Shown here: in pieces, positions 17,450 through 26,789 of the stretch | How the letters are laid out: every line of letters starts with the position of its first letter | Numbering within the stretch: the stretch's first letter is position 1 | Source of the DNA: Sulfitobacter sp. F26204 | Lineage (GTDB): Bacteria; Pseudomonadota; Alphaproteobacteria; Rhodobacterales; Rhodobacteraceae | Assembly (NCBI RefSeq): GCF_026410305.1 | Contig: NZ_JAPMLQ010000006.1 | Coordinates: forward strand, 117,848-181,847 | Direction of reading: 5' to 3' | DNA: 64,000 nucleotides | The notes under the pieces: generated by a model | The model's database searches: none | The model's input: the letters and a program-made list of their open reading frames with translations, nothing else | What the model was told of the DNA's origin: nothing | Program-made: the position numbers and the translations under genes

Positions 17450-17617
17450 TTTAATCAACTCGGGCGTTAGTAGCTAGAAAATGCGCGTTTTGGCCTTTGC
17501 TTGATTGACCCGCGCCGCGCCGCGGTCGGAAAGAATCAGAGAGGTGCGGCCAAATACCCCGCCAATCCAGTCCTGGCGCGAACCTGGATCAGCCGTATTC
17601 AGCTAAAACAGCGGCTA

Positions 17618-17647
17618 CAAAAAAGGGCAGACCGCAATGGTCTGCCC
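17618..17647 (-). terminator. Rho-independent terminator of gabT
   Basis: Read on the minus strand, GGGCAGACC-ATTGC-GGTCTGCCC is followed directly by six T residues. It has a nine-pair perfect stem and sits about 25 bases after the gabT stop. It would separate gabT from the TAXI-TRAP operon that follows on the same strand. Confidence 0.93.
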
Positions 17648-17671
17648 CCTGGTGTCATTCATTTCTTTTGA

Positions 17672-19057
17672 TCAGGCTTGCTGTTCGGCAACCGCTGCAG
17701 TCAGAGCCGCTTCGAAAATTTCCAGCCCTTCTTCGATGATGGCGTCCGATGCAGTGAGCGGCACCATGATCCGCACTGCATTGCCGTGCATGCCGCAGGA
17801 CAAAAGGATCAAACCGCGTGACAGCGCATGGGCAATCACGGATTTTGTCAGCGCTGCATCCGGTGTGGCGGTATCAAAGTCGGTTACAAACTCAACCGCG
17901 AGCATTGCGCCAAGACCGCGAATGTCCCACATGCGGAAAGGTGCAACCCGTGCACCGATCTCGGCAAAGCGGGCGCGGAAGGTTTCGCCCATCGCGGTCG
18001 AACGGGCCAGCAGCCCTTCTTCTTCAATCGCTTCGATGGCTGCCAAAGCTGCGGCGCAAGCGACGGGGTTGCCGCCATATGTACCGCCCAGACCACCGGG
18101 GATCAAGGCGTCCATCACCTCTGCTCGTCCAATCACACCTGCAATCGGATAGCCACCTGCCATGGATTTCGCGACGGTGATCAGATCCGGGACAACGCCA
18201 GAGTGTTCAACAGCGAACCATGTGCCGGTACGGCCGAAGCCTGCCTGAATTTCATCTGCGATCAACAGGATACCATGTGTATCACAGATCTCGCGCAGGG
18301 CTTGCATCATTTCGAATGGTACAGGTGTATAACCACCTTCACCCAGAACAGGCTCGATGATGATACAGGCGACACGCTCTGGCTGGGCATCTGTCAGGAA
18401 CAGGTTCTGCAGGCCGGTCAATGCGTCCTGCACGGTGATCCCGTCACGGGCGTTCGGGAAGGGCGCGCGGAAAATATCGGAGGGGAATGGGCCGATGTCC
18501 TTTTTGTAAGGGGACACTTTGCCAGTCATGCCAAGCGTCATCAATGTGCGGCCGTGATAGGCACCGGAAAAGGCAATCACACCGGTACGACCGGTCGCGG
18601 CACGTGCGATCTTGACCGCGTTTTCCACAGCTTCGGCACCTGTCGTGACAAGCAGGGTTTTCTTGGCATGTTCACCGGGTGCCAATGCGTTCAGCTTTTC
18701 AGCAAGCGCAACATAGGGTTCGTATGGCACAACCTGAAAGCTGGTGTGCGTATACAAATCTTCCTGTGCCTTGGCGGCTGCAATTACCTTTGGGTGACGG
18801 TGGCCGGTGTTCAAAACGGCAATGCCGCCGGCAAAATCAACATACCGCTTGCCTTCGACATCCCAAAGCTCGGCATTCTCGGCGCGTTGCGCAAACACCG
18901 GTGCGGCAGAGGCAACACCCCGCGGCACCGCAGCTTCGCGGCGCGCAACCAGTTCGGCATTTGACTTGGTTGCTGTCCCTACATCGGGGACCACTGAAAT
19001 GTTTGGCTTGGTCTTGGTTGCGCTTTTGCGCGATTTCTTTTTAACAGTGTTCGACAT
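17672..19057 (-). CDS. gabT: 4-aminobutyrate transaminase with basic N-terminal extension
   Basis: A 461-residue class III PLP transaminase converting GABA and 2-oxoglutarate to succinate semialdehyde and glutamate. The cofactor residues are D268 in [13 protein letters not shown] and K297 in [24 protein letters not shown] (135-149) and [15 protein letters not shown] (166-180) match GabT closely. The first 30 or so residues are rich in Lys, Ser and Thr and are not part of the family fold (usual length about 425). They appear to be translated, since AAGGAG lies seven bases before ATG 19057 and no better start exists. It is divergent from the PuuR-like regulator and ends at its own terminator. 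A related omega-amino acid such as 5-aminovalerate is an alternative substrate. Confidence 0.9.
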   Translation of the reverse strand: MSNTVKKKSRKSATKTKPNISVVPDVGTATKSNAELVARREAAVPRGVASAAPVFAQRAENAELWDVEGKRYVDFAGGIAVLNTGHRHPKVIAAAKAQEDLYTHTSFQVVPYEPYVALAEKLNALAPGEHAKKTLLVTTGAEAVENAVKIARAATGRTGVIAFSGAYHGRTLMTLGMTGKVSPYKKDIGPFPSDIFRAPFPNARDGITVQDALTGLQNLFLTDAQPERVACIIIEPVLGEGGYTPVPFEMMQALREICDTHGILLIADEIQAGFGRTGTWFAVEHSGVVPDLITVAKSMAGGYPIAGVIGRAEVMDALIPGGLGGTYGGNPVACAAALAAIEAIEEEGLLARSTAMGETFRARFAEIGARVAPFRMWDIRGLGAMLAVEFVTDFDTATPDAALTKSVIAHALSRGLILLSCGMHGNAVRIMVPLTASDAIIEEGLEIFEAALTAAVAEQQA

Positions 19058-19133
19058 ATCAAGGCTCCTTCAAGAGGCTGAACACAATACCCCCCAAGGG
19101 ATGATCCCGCGTGGCGTGGTGTTTAAAATTCTC

Positions 19134-19149
19134 ATAATGCGTTTATTAT
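19134..19149. promoter_or_regulatory. Inverted repeat ATAAT-N6-ATTAT, candidate operator
   Basis: A perfect dyad in the 245-base spacer between divergent gabT and the puuR-like gene. It includes the CGTTTATTAT sequence also found upstream of the TAXI gene. Its position, 76 to 92 bases before the gabT ATG, suits control by the adjacent regulator. Confidence 0.4.
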
Positions 19150-19302
19150 AGCTGTCAATACGCAAAAAGCACGCGTTCTATCGACGGGTCCGTCCCGAAA
19201 AACTTTTGGCAGGTTCGCATTTGGAAAACTGTTTGGAAGCCGGTTCAGATGCAGTATGGACCCATACAGAACTAACGAGCTGAGACCGCAAAGGAATTTG
19301 TC

Positions 19303-19857
19303 TTGAACATTGGCAAAAGGTTGCAAGAACTTCGGAAACTGCATGGTTTGTCGCAACGAGAACTCGCCGCCCGGGCGGGTTTGACGAACGGCACGATTTC
19401 GCTGATCGAACAAAACAAAACCAGTCCATCTGTCGCATCCCTCAAGAGTTTGCTGGATGCCATCCCGATGAGCATCGCGGAATTCTTTGCGATTATCGAG
19501 GAAGAAGAGCGCGCAACCTACTTTTACGGAGTCGATGAATTCATCGAGATCGCGCCACAATCCGGTGGTTCTGCCGTTTCCTTGCGCCAGTTGGGCGATG
19601 CCAGCACCCATGCACTGCAAATCCTGGATGAAACCTACCCGGCCGGGGCAGATACGGGGCCTGAATTGCTGACCCATGCTGGCGAGGAAGCAGGCATTGT
19701 AACAACCGGAGAGATCGAGATTACTGTCGCGGATCAGGTCAAGGTGCTGAGGGAGGGCGAGGGGTATCTGTTTGACAGCCGCCTGCCGCACCGTTTTCGC
19801 AACATCAGCGATACGACCTGCCGGATTATCAGTGCTTGCACGCCGCCAACGTTCTAG
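19303..19857 (+). CDS. puuR: XRE-cupin regulator, PuuR-like
   Basis: A 184-residue DNA-binding protein. The N-terminal helix-turn-helix (about residues 5-60: RELAARAGLTNGTISLIEQ) is followed by a C-terminal cupin domain (about 105-180) ending CRIISACTPPTF. This end and overall layout closely follow E. coli PuuR, the putrescine-responsive repressor, which ends CRIISAHTPTTF. The start is TTG 19303, the point where family similarity (IGKRLQELRKLHGLSQ) begins. It is divergent from gabT. It probably represses gabT and perhaps the transport and decarboxylase operons, with a polyamine or amino acid as inducer. The effector is an inference from the family. Confidence 0.85.
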   Translation: MNIGKRLQELRKLHGLSQRELAARAGLTNGTISLIEQNKTSPSVASLKSLLDAIPMSIAEFFAIIEEEERATYFYGVDEFIEIAPQSGGSAVSLRQLGDASTHALQILDETYPAGADTGPELLTHAGEEAGIVTTGEIEITVADQVKVLREGEGYLFDSRLPHRFRNISDTTCRIISACTPPTF

Positions 19858-19954
19858 CCCGGTGTGCCCCGCTGCGTCATATCTTCCTTTTTCAGCGGCA
19901 GTGCTGTCATTCCACGGCCTGTAGGATAAGTCTGTCGCAAGTTGGGGGGAAGCG

Positions 19955-20611
19955 ATGTTGCTTGAGTTTGATAGGGTGGAAAAGTCCTTTGCCGACAACG
20001 AAGGGCCGGTGCGTGTATTGCAGGGGGTCAGCTTTGATCTGGCACCAGGGCAGACGCTGGCGTTGACCGGTGAATCCGGCAGCGGCAAAAGCACGTTACT
20101 GCATATCGCAGCAGGGTTGGAGAGTGCTGATGGTGGGGCCGTCAGGATCGCGGGCCGTGACCTCCTACAGATGGGTGACGCAGAACGCGCCGCCCTGAGA
20201 TTGTCCCAGATCGCCTTGGTCTTTCAACAATTCAACCTGATCCCGTCGCTGACAGTCGGTGCCAATATCGCTTTTCAGGCACGGCTTGCCCGTTGCGCGG
20301 ATGCGGCATACATTGACCATATCGCGGCTGCCTTGGGCCTGACCGCCTGTTTGCACAAATATCCTGAAACCCTTTCCGGCGGGCAGCAGCAACGGGTCGC
20401 GATTGCCCGCGCCCTTGCGGCAAAGCCCAATCTGTTGCTTGCGGATGAGCCAACCGGCAATCTGGACGAAGGAACTGCGCATGAGGTTCTGGAACAGATG
20501 TTGAAACTGGTCGCACAAACTGGTGCAGCCGTGATGATCGTGACCCATTCGCCCGTTGTTGCAGCGCGTATGGATCGCAACCTGCATCTGCGCGGTGGTC
20601 AGCTGGTATGA
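19955..20611 (+). CDS. ABC transporter ATPase (MacB/LolD type)
   Basis: A 218-residue ATP-binding subunit. Walker A is GESGSGKST (39-47), the signature LSGGQQQR (140-147), Walker B LLLADEP (160-166) and the switch histidine H198. LVFQQFNLIPSLT is typical of the LolD/FtsE/MacB group that powers mechanotransmission rather than solute import. GGGGGGAAG precedes ATG 19955. The stop overlaps the next start by four bases, so it is translationally coupled to the FtsX-like permease. Confidence 0.95.
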   Translation: MLLEFDRVEKSFADNEGPVRVLQGVSFDLAPGQTLALTGESGSGKSTLLHIAAGLESADGGAVRIAGRDLLQMGDAERAALRLSQIALVFQQFNLIPSLTVGANIAFQARLARCADAAYIDHIAAALGLTACLHKYPETLSGGQQQRVAIARALAAKPNLLLADEPTGNLDEGTAHEVLEQMLKLVAQTGAAVMIVTHSPVVAARMDRNLHLRGGQLV

Positions 20612-22983
20612 TGGGCGTCTGTCTGACTGCGCTGCTGTCGCATTGGTGGCGCAATCCGATTCAGCTTTTTGCCTATCTCGCCGGCTTGGCGCTGGCCACT
20701 GCACTCTGGTCCGGGGTTCAGGCAATCAACGCAGAGGCACGGGCAAGTTACGATGCCGCTGCGGGACTGCTGGATGACGGGCAGTTTGACCAATTGTTGC
20801 CCCGTCAGGGAACCAGTATTCCGCAAGAAGTCTACATCGCGCTCAGGCGTGCGGGGTGGGTAGTCTCCCCGGTGATCGAAGGTCGATTGGGCAAGCTACG
20901 CCTCCTGGGGATCGATCCTGTGACGGCACCGCGCGGGCTTGGACCCGGCGGTCCTGCCCGACTCTTGTCCCTGGAGGCCGGAGCGGGGGACAGGCTTTTC
21001 ATGGCGCAAAGTACGGCACAGGGGGTTGATGTCGATGTTGCAGTGACGATTGACGCGGGCATTGCTCCGGGGATGGCGATTGCCGATATCGGAGTCACGC
21101 AGCGTCTGCTGAAACGCAATGACCTGTCGCGTCTGATCATCCTGCCGCAACAACCGCTCGGCCGGGTCGAGCTTGCACAAATCGCTCCGGAGCTGCGGCT
21201 GCAACCTGCGCAACAAACCGCCGACATCGGACAATTGACCGATAGTTTCCATCTCAACCTCTCGGCCTTTGGTCTGCTGAGTTTCGCAGTGGGGCTGTTC
21301 ATCGTGCACAGCACCATCGGTCTGGCCTTCGAACAGCGACGCGGCATGATCCGAACCCTGCGGTCCCTGGGCGTGCCCCTGCGGGGCCTGATCACCTTGA
21401 TCGCGGTCGAGATGATGCTGCTGGCGGCTGTCGGTGCGGTTGCAGGTGTTGTCGCGGGATATTTGATCGCGGGCCTGTTGCTGCCTGATGTCGCGGCCAC
21501 TCTGCGCGGGCTTTATGGCGCGGACATAGCCGGGACGATCCAACTGCGCAGGTCATGGTGGTTGTCCGGTCTTCTGATTGCCCTGCTGGGCACGGCTGTA
21601 GCGCTGACCGGGCGTCTCTGGCAGATCGCTCATATGCCGCTTCTGGCCAGTGTCAGGCCGCGTGCCTGGGTCATGGCAACAGACGCCCGTTTCCGCCTGC
21701 AAAGCCGGGGGGCGGTCATATTGCTGGCGGGCGCGCTGGTTCTGGCCCTGCTCGGGCAGGGGTTGGTTGGCGGATTTGCCTTGCTGGGGTGCCTCTTGAT
21801 CGGGGCGGCATTGATATTGCCGAAGCTGGCAGCGGTGGTGATAACGATGTTCGAAAGGAACGCCCGCAGTCCGTTATGGCAATGGTTCTGGGCGGATACG
21901 AAACAGCAGTTGCCCGGTCTTAGTCTTGCCCTGATGGCGTTGTTGCTTGCGGTTTCTGCGAACATCGGCGTGTCAACCATGGTGTCGAGTTTCCGACTGA
22001 CCTTTGTCGGGTTTCTGGATCAACGTCTTGCCCCAGAGTTGTTTGTGCAGGTTGAAACCGCTGCCCAAAGTGCAGAGGTGCAGGCGTTTCTGGACAAAAA
22101 CGCAACCGAGGTACTGCCCCTGTTGAAAACCAGGGCACGGACCGTCGGACCACCAACCGAGCTTTATGGCGTGCAGGTCGGGCCGACCTATCGCGAGAAC
22201 TGGGTCTTTCTTGATGCAGGAAGGGCGCCCTGGGATACCGTTGCGGCCGGTCTGGGGGCAGTGGTGAATGAGCAATTCGCACGTCGCGCAGGTCTCTGGG
22301 TCGGAGACAGGGTGGCAATTGACGGCGACACAACCCTGCCCATTGCCGCAGTTGTAGGTGACTATGGCAACCCGAGCGGTCAAATCGTCGTTTCGGCGCA
22401 ACTGCTGCAGACCTTTCATCCGGGCGTGATCCCGATGCAATTCGGAGTCCGCACTCAGAACACCCTAGCCTTGAGGCAATCCCTGCAAGACACTCTTGGC
22501 ATTCCTGCGAATGCAATCGTCAATCAGGCCGCAATCAAGGCCCTGTCGATGCAGGTGTTTGAACGGACCTTTACTGTCACCGCAGCGCTGAATGCCCTGA
22601 CCCTGCTGGTCGCCGGTTTCGCCATTCTCATGAGCCTGCTGACGCTGGCCGATCTGCGGGTGCCACAGCTTGCTCCCGTTTGGGCATTGGGCATCACGCG
22701 GCGCTACCTCGGCAGGCTGGAAGTCTTGCGCGCCCTTGCACTTGCCGCAGTGGTTTTTGTCTGCGCCGTGCCCTTGGGGTTGGCACTGGCCTGGGTTTTG
22801 CTCAGCATCATCAATGTCGAGGCCTTTGGCTGGCGATTGCCCATGTACCTGTTCCCGGCAGAATATTTGCGTCTGGGGGTCTATTCCCTTGGCGCTGCAC
22901 TGCTGGCAGCGCTCTGGCCTGCCTTGCGGTTGATGCGCACGCCTCCCTCTGCATTGCTCAAGGTCTTTGCAAATGAACGCTAA
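20608..22983 (+). CDS. FtsX-like ABC permease
   Basis: A 791-residue inner-membrane protein with an N-terminal transmembrane helix, a large periplasmic region, a first FtsX block (about residues 210-340, with GMIRTLRSLGVPLRGLITL), a middle helix pair, a second periplasmic domain and a final FtsX block (about 650-780, ending ALRLMRTPPSALLKVFA). This duplicated layout matches permeases that accompany LolD-like ATPases, including the AttFG type. It starts inside the ATPase stop (ATGA) and overlaps the following secreted-protein gene by 11 bases. The trio probably acts on lipids or lipoproteins in the envelope; the cargo is unknown. Confidence 0.9.
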   Translation: MMGVCLTALLSHWWRNPIQLFAYLAGLALATALWSGVQAINAEARASYDAAAGLLDDGQFDQLLPRQGTSIPQEVYIALRRAGWVVSPVIEGRLGKLRLLGIDPVTAPRGLGPGGPARLLSLEAGAGDRLFMAQSTAQGVDVDVAVTIDAGIAPGMAIADIGVTQRLLKRNDLSRLIILPQQPLGRVELAQIAPELRLQPAQQTADIGQLTDSFHLNLSAFGLLSFAVGLFIVHSTIGLAFEQRRGMIRTLRSLGVPLRGLITLIAVEMMLLAAVGAVAGVVAGYLIAGLLLPDVAATLRGLYGADIAGTIQLRRSWWLSGLLIALLGTAVALTGRLWQIAHMPLLASVRPRAWVMATDARFRLQSRGAVILLAGALVLALLGQGLVGGFALLGCLLIGAALILPKLAAVVITMFERNARSPLWQWFWADTKQQLPGLSLALMALLLAVSANIGVSTMVSSFRLTFVGFLDQRLAPELFVQVETAAQSAEVQAFLDKNATEVLPLLKTRARTVGPPTELYGVQVGPTYRENWVFLDAGRAPWDTVAAGLGAVVNEQFARRAGLWVGDRVAIDGDTTLPIAAVVGDYGNPSGQIVVSAQLLQTFHPGVIPMQFGVRTQNTLALRQSLQDTLGIPANAIVNQAAIKALSMQVFERTFTVTAALNALTLLVAGFAILMSLLTLADLRVPQLAPVWALGITRRYLGRLEVLRALALAAVVFVCAVPLGLALAWVLLSIINVEAFGWRLPMYLFPAEYLRLGVYSLGAALLAALWPALRLMRTPPSALLKVFANER

Positions 22984-24013
22984 ACTTGTCTTGTTTCTGC
23001 TCGTGTTTCCGGTGACGCTTTGGGCGCAGGGGTTCTCGGGTCTTGGCGCGCAGGTCGACGGATTTGCGACGCCAGCGCCAAATCCCGTGTTCGATTTTCC
23101 CGAAGATCATGGCCCGCACCCTGATTTCCGCATCGAGTGGTGGTATGTGACTGCGAATCTGCAAGGGGCAGATGGACAAGACTATGGTCTGCAATGGACC
23201 TTGTTTCGTACAGCCCTTGCCCCAGGAGAAGCGGCGGGCTGGCGTTCTCCCCAGGTGTGGTTTGCCCATGCTGCTGTTACCACACCCAAGGCACATTTTG
23301 CCAGCGAACGCTTTGCCCGCGGTGGCATCGGGCAGGCGGGGGTCGAAGCTGCGCCCTTTCATGCCTGGATTGATGAATGGGCCCTTTCAGGTGCTGATTT
23401 CGACCGGCTGGACCTCAAGGCGCGGGGGGCTGACTTTGGTTTTGACATGACGCTTGATGCCCTCGGGCCGTTGGTATTTCACGGTGCCGACGGGTATTCG
23501 GTAAAATCGAGGGAGGGGCAGGCGAGCTATTATTATTCGCAGCCGTTCTTCGACATCGAAGGCAAGTTGATCCTGCCCGAAGGCACAGTTCCTGTTTCCG
23601 GCAAGGCCTGGCTGGACCGCGAATGGTCCTCGCAACCGTTGTCGGAAAATCAGACCGGATGGGATTGGTTTTCCCTTTCGTTTGATGATGGGGCCAAACT
23701 GATGGGTTTTTTGTTGCGCCAGAACGACGGTACGACCTTCAGCGCCTCGACCTGGATTACGTCCGAAGGCGAGGCCGTCACCCTGCCTGCCGATGCATTT
23801 CGTGCCGTCGCGCTGGAAAAACACCGCATCGCGGGCCGCGAGATCCCGACAAGTTGGCAAGTCACCTTGCCAGAGCGCGGCATCAATGTAACCGTTGCGG
23901 CGCTCAACCCAAATTCATGGATGGACCTCTCGATCCCGTACTGGGAGGGACCGGTCCGCATTTCCGGCAGCCATGCCGGCAAAGGCTACCTGGAAATGAC
24001 GGGCTATGAATGA
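22973..24013 (+). CDS. AttH/CrtC-like lipocalin-fold secreted protein
   Basis: A 346-residue protein with an N-terminal signal peptide (MNAKLVLFLLVFPVTLWAQ). The mature part has the duplicated lipocalin-like layout of the AttH/carotenoid 1,2-hydratase family: DFRIEWWYVTANL near the start, GKAWLDREWSSQ in the centre and WDWFSLSFDDG after it. ATG 22973 is preferred over the TTG six bases earlier because it begins the signal peptide. It is the third gene of the ABC operon and overlaps the permease. In Agrobacterium the attEFGH genes have the same make-up. Carotenoid hydratase activity is unlikely here, since no carotenoid genes are near. Confidence 0.85.
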   Translation: MNAKLVLFLLVFPVTLWAQGFSGLGAQVDGFATPAPNPVFDFPEDHGPHPDFRIEWWYVTANLQGADGQDYGLQWTLFRTALAPGEAAGWRSPQVWFAHAAVTTPKAHFASERFARGGIGQAGVEAAPFHAWIDEWALSGADFDRLDLKARGADFGFDMTLDALGPLVFHGADGYSVKSREGQASYYYSQPFFDIEGKLILPEGTVPVSGKAWLDREWSSQPLSENQTGWDWFSLSFDDGAKLMGFLLRQNDGTTFSASTWITSEGEAVTLPADAFRAVALEKHRIAGREIPTSWQVTLPERGINVTVAALNPNSWMDLSIPYWEGPVRISGSHAGKGYLEMTGYE

Positions 24014-24167
24014 CCCAAGTCATCGGAGGGCGATCCGATCGTCTGTGCAACTTGTTGGTGCCTCGGCTGCCGGAAGTGATGGCGCGTTAATCGCGTGGAA
24101 AGAGGTGCCAGCCTAGAAACGGCCAAAGGCTTCATAATGAGCCTCAGCAGTGTCAAGGAACCGCATC

Positions 24168-26759
24168 ATGTCTGACAGCAACACTGGTGAAACCGGACGC
24201 CTGAGCCGTGTCCAGTTGATTCACAGTCTGTTTTTCAAATGCACCTTTATGGTGGCGATTTGTGTCCTGATGGTGGTTGCAGTGATCGAACTGCGCAATG
24301 GCCAGGACGTCAAGACCAGAACAATCAGGGCGATCGGCCACCGTGCGCAGGACGTGACAGACCTGTTGGCGATGCAAATGGGCGGCGCGATCAAGTTCGG
24401 GAATGTCGATGCGGTGACGCAACTTGTCGACGGGGTGATGGAAAACTCCGGTCAGGATCTGCTGGGGGTCATGGTCTTTGATGCCAATGAAACTGTGCTG
24501 TTTCGCACCGGCCACGGGATGTTCGAACCGGTTGCCGGGAAACTGACCGACCTGGCGCAGGAAAATATGGCCGCTCAATCTGGCATGGTTTCTGGCGATG
24601 GCCTGCGTATTGTTGCGCCCAGCCATTTCGGGTCTGAAAACCAACCGGTAGGAGGTGTGGTGACCCTCTGGACATCCGAGCCGGCACTTGCCGCGCTTGC
24701 CCGAGAAAGATGGAAAACGACCGGTATCGCCTTTGTTGTCTTTCTGGTGGCCCTGCTGGGTGCAGGATGGTTTTTGCGTTCGCGTTTGTCCCGGCCGCTG
24801 CGGCTTTTGGGAAAGGCGATGACCCTGGTTACCCTGGGTAATTATGCGGCCAGCGTGCCCTATGCCGCACGCCGGGATGAAATCGGCTTGATGGCCGGGC
24901 GCCTGGACCAACTGCGCAACACATTGGCCGAAGCCCGTGCGCAGCAATCGGAAAACATGTTCAAAAGCGCCGCTTTTGAAGCCTCGGCATCGGCGATGAT
25001 GATGGTTGATGAATCCTTCAAGGTGCGTTTCGTGAACCCCAGATGCATCGAGTTGATCGAGCGCCTACAACCGGACATCGGCAGCTTCTGGCCCGATGTG
25101 ACCTCTGACGCTCTGATCGGTCAGAGCGTCAAGCGCTTCAGCCTTCTCAACGAATCCCTGCTTGGGACCGTCGCGCGTGGGGAGGTGACATCGGGTGTGA
25201 ACACTACGCTGAATCTACGTGTCGGGTCCCGCATTTTACGCCTGACGACAAGTCCGGTTTGCGGCGCTGACGGGCAGCAGGCGGGGTGTGTCGTTGAATG
25301 GATGGATCGTACGCAGGCTGCCCAGGACGCGGCATTGGTTGCCGCCATCAATGCGGCACAGGCGCGCGTCAGCTTTAGCAATGCGGGCAAGGTTACAGAT
25401 GCGAACGAGAACTTTCTTTCGATGATCAATGGCAAATTGGAGGATACGTCGGTCTGCTCCCTGGCGCGGATGTTTGCCAACAACATCCCCGATGATTCCA
25501 GCGGCCTCGAATTCTCCCGCCGGGTGTTCAACGAAGAGATCCAGCCGGGCCGGTTCAAGGCGTTCAGTGTGCTTGCCGATACCACCTTTATCGTCGAGGG
25601 GTGTTTTGCCGTCGGCAAGGACGAGGAGGGCAACATTGAATATGTCAGCTTTATCGGATCGGATGTCACCGAACAGGATAAAGCGATCAAAAGCGCCGAG
25701 GCCGACCGCCAGCGTGTCGCCAAAGAACAAAACACAGTGGTCGAACTATTGGGAATAAGCCTGAGAAAGCTGGCAGACGGAGATCTGGAATGCGATATCG
25801 CAGAGGAGGTTCCCGAGGCCTATACAAAGCTGCGTGATGATTTCAACGCCACCGTTCTGTCGCTGCGCGATGCGATCTCTGCGGTGATGCATAATTCGGA
25901 TTCGATCCGAAATGAAACGAATGAGATCACCGCAGCAGCAGATGACCTGTCGCGCCGCACCGAAAAGCAGGCCGCCACCCTGGAAGAAACCGCAGCGGCG
26001 CTTGATGAATTGACCGTGTCGGTCCATTCAGCCGCGGAGGGTGCCGATGAAGCCAGCAAGATGTCAGCAGACGCACAGCGCAATGCCGAACAAGGTGGAG
26101 AAATCGCCCTGAGAGCTGTGGCAGCCATGGATGGCATCAAAAATTCCTCGCAGGAGATTTCCAAAATCACCACGGTGATCGACGATATCGCTTTTCAGAC
26201 GAATCTGCTGGCCTTGAACGCAGGAGTCGAAGCCGCACGGGCAGGCGAGGCAGGGCGGGGATTTGCGGTGGTTGCAACCGAAGTGCGCGCCTTGGCGCAG
26301 CGATCGTCGGAGGCAGCGCGCGAGATCAATGAACTGATCAGCGCAAGCGGCGAGCAGGTTCAGCAGGGTGTCGATCTGGTTGACCGTACCGGCAAGGCGC
26401 TGGCCTCCATCGTTGTCTCGGTTTCGGAAATTTCCAACCGGGTGTCCAACATTGCGGTTTCAGCACGCGAACAATCCAACGGGCTGGCTGAAATCAACAC
26501 CGCTGTGAATGAACTGGATCATGTCACGCAGCAAAACGCGGCGATGTTCGAAGAAACGACAGCGGCAAGCCACGCTTTGACCGCCGAAGCTGACGCGCTG
26601 GTGAATGCGGTCTCCCGCTTCAAGATGAAGGCCACGCAACTGGGGGCTGCGCGCAGAGATTCAAACATGATGCCCCAATTGCGTGAGACAAGTGTGAATG
26701 GCAATCTGGCTCTGGATCGTCATGCGCAGATTGCTGTCGAAGGCTGGGAGGAATTCTAG
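24168..26759 (+). CDS. Methyl-accepting chemotaxis protein with two PAS domains
   Basis: An 863-residue transmembrane receptor. ATG 24168 has AAGGA eight bases upstream and begins the natural N-terminus. The order is a transmembrane segment (about 23-45), a periplasmic domain of about 140 residues, a second segment ([18 protein letters not shown]), HAMP, two PAS-like regions (about 275-520), a further HAMP-like helix, and the signalling hairpin with [32 protein letters not shown]. The last five residues, GWEEF, resemble the NWETF pentapeptide that tethers CheR and CheB in high-abundance receptors. No che genes are adjacent. The ligand is unknown. It converges on metG. Confidence 0.93.
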   Translation: MSDSNTGETGRLSRVQLIHSLFFKCTFMVAICVLMVVAVIELRNGQDVKTRTIRAIGHRAQDVTDLLAMQMGGAIKFGNVDAVTQLVDGVMENSGQDLLGVMVFDANETVLFRTGHGMFEPVAGKLTDLAQENMAAQSGMVSGDGLRIVAPSHFGSENQPVGGVVTLWTSEPALAALARERWKTTGIAFVVFLVALLGAGWFLRSRLSRPLRLLGKAMTLVTLGNYAASVPYAARRDEIGLMAGRLDQLRNTLAEARAQQSENMFKSAAFEASASAMMMVDESFKVRFVNPRCIELIERLQPDIGSFWPDVTSDALIGQSVKRFSLLNESLLGTVARGEVTSGVNTTLNLRVGSRILRLTTSPVCGADGQQAGCVVEWMDRTQAAQDAALVAAINAAQARVSFSNAGKVTDANENFLSMINGKLEDTSVCSLARMFANNIPDDSSGLEFSRRVFNEEIQPGRFKAFSVLADTTFIVEGCFAVGKDEEGNIEYVSFIGSDVTEQDKAIKSAEADRQRVAKEQNTVVELLGISLRKLADGDLECDIAEEVPEAYTKLRDDFNATVLSLRDAISAVMHNSDSIRNETNEITAAADDLSRRTEKQAATLEETAAALDELTVSVHSAAEGADEASKMSADAQRNAEQGGEIALRAVAAMDGIKNSSQEISKITTVIDDIAFQTNLLALNAGVEAARAGEAGRGFAVVATEVRALAQRSSEAAREINELISASGEQVQQGVDLVDRTGKALASIVVSVSEISNRVSNIAVSAREQSNGLAEINTAVNELDHVTQQNAAMFEETTAASHALTAEADALVNAVSRFKMKATQLGAARRDSNMMPQLRETSVNGNLALDRHAQIAVEGWEEF

Positions 26760-26789
26760 CCTTTTGGCGTAAACCAGCGGTCCGCGTCG

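Larger units (their letters stand above)
17231..17671. other. Regulatory intergenic region upstream of the TAXI receptor
   Basis: A 441-base non-coding stretch between gabT and the TAXI gene. It holds the likely promoter of the transporter operon, a CGTTTATTAT motif (17440-17449) shared with the gabT/puuR spacer, and the gabT terminator (17618-17647). The central part around 17400-17460 is clearly A+T richer than its surroundings. No reading frame is convincing. Confidence 0.6.

Noticed and set aside
22973..24013. Carotenoid 1,2-hydratase
   Set aside because: No carotenoid or photosynthesis genes are present, and the gene is coupled to an ABC transporter as in AttH-type operons.
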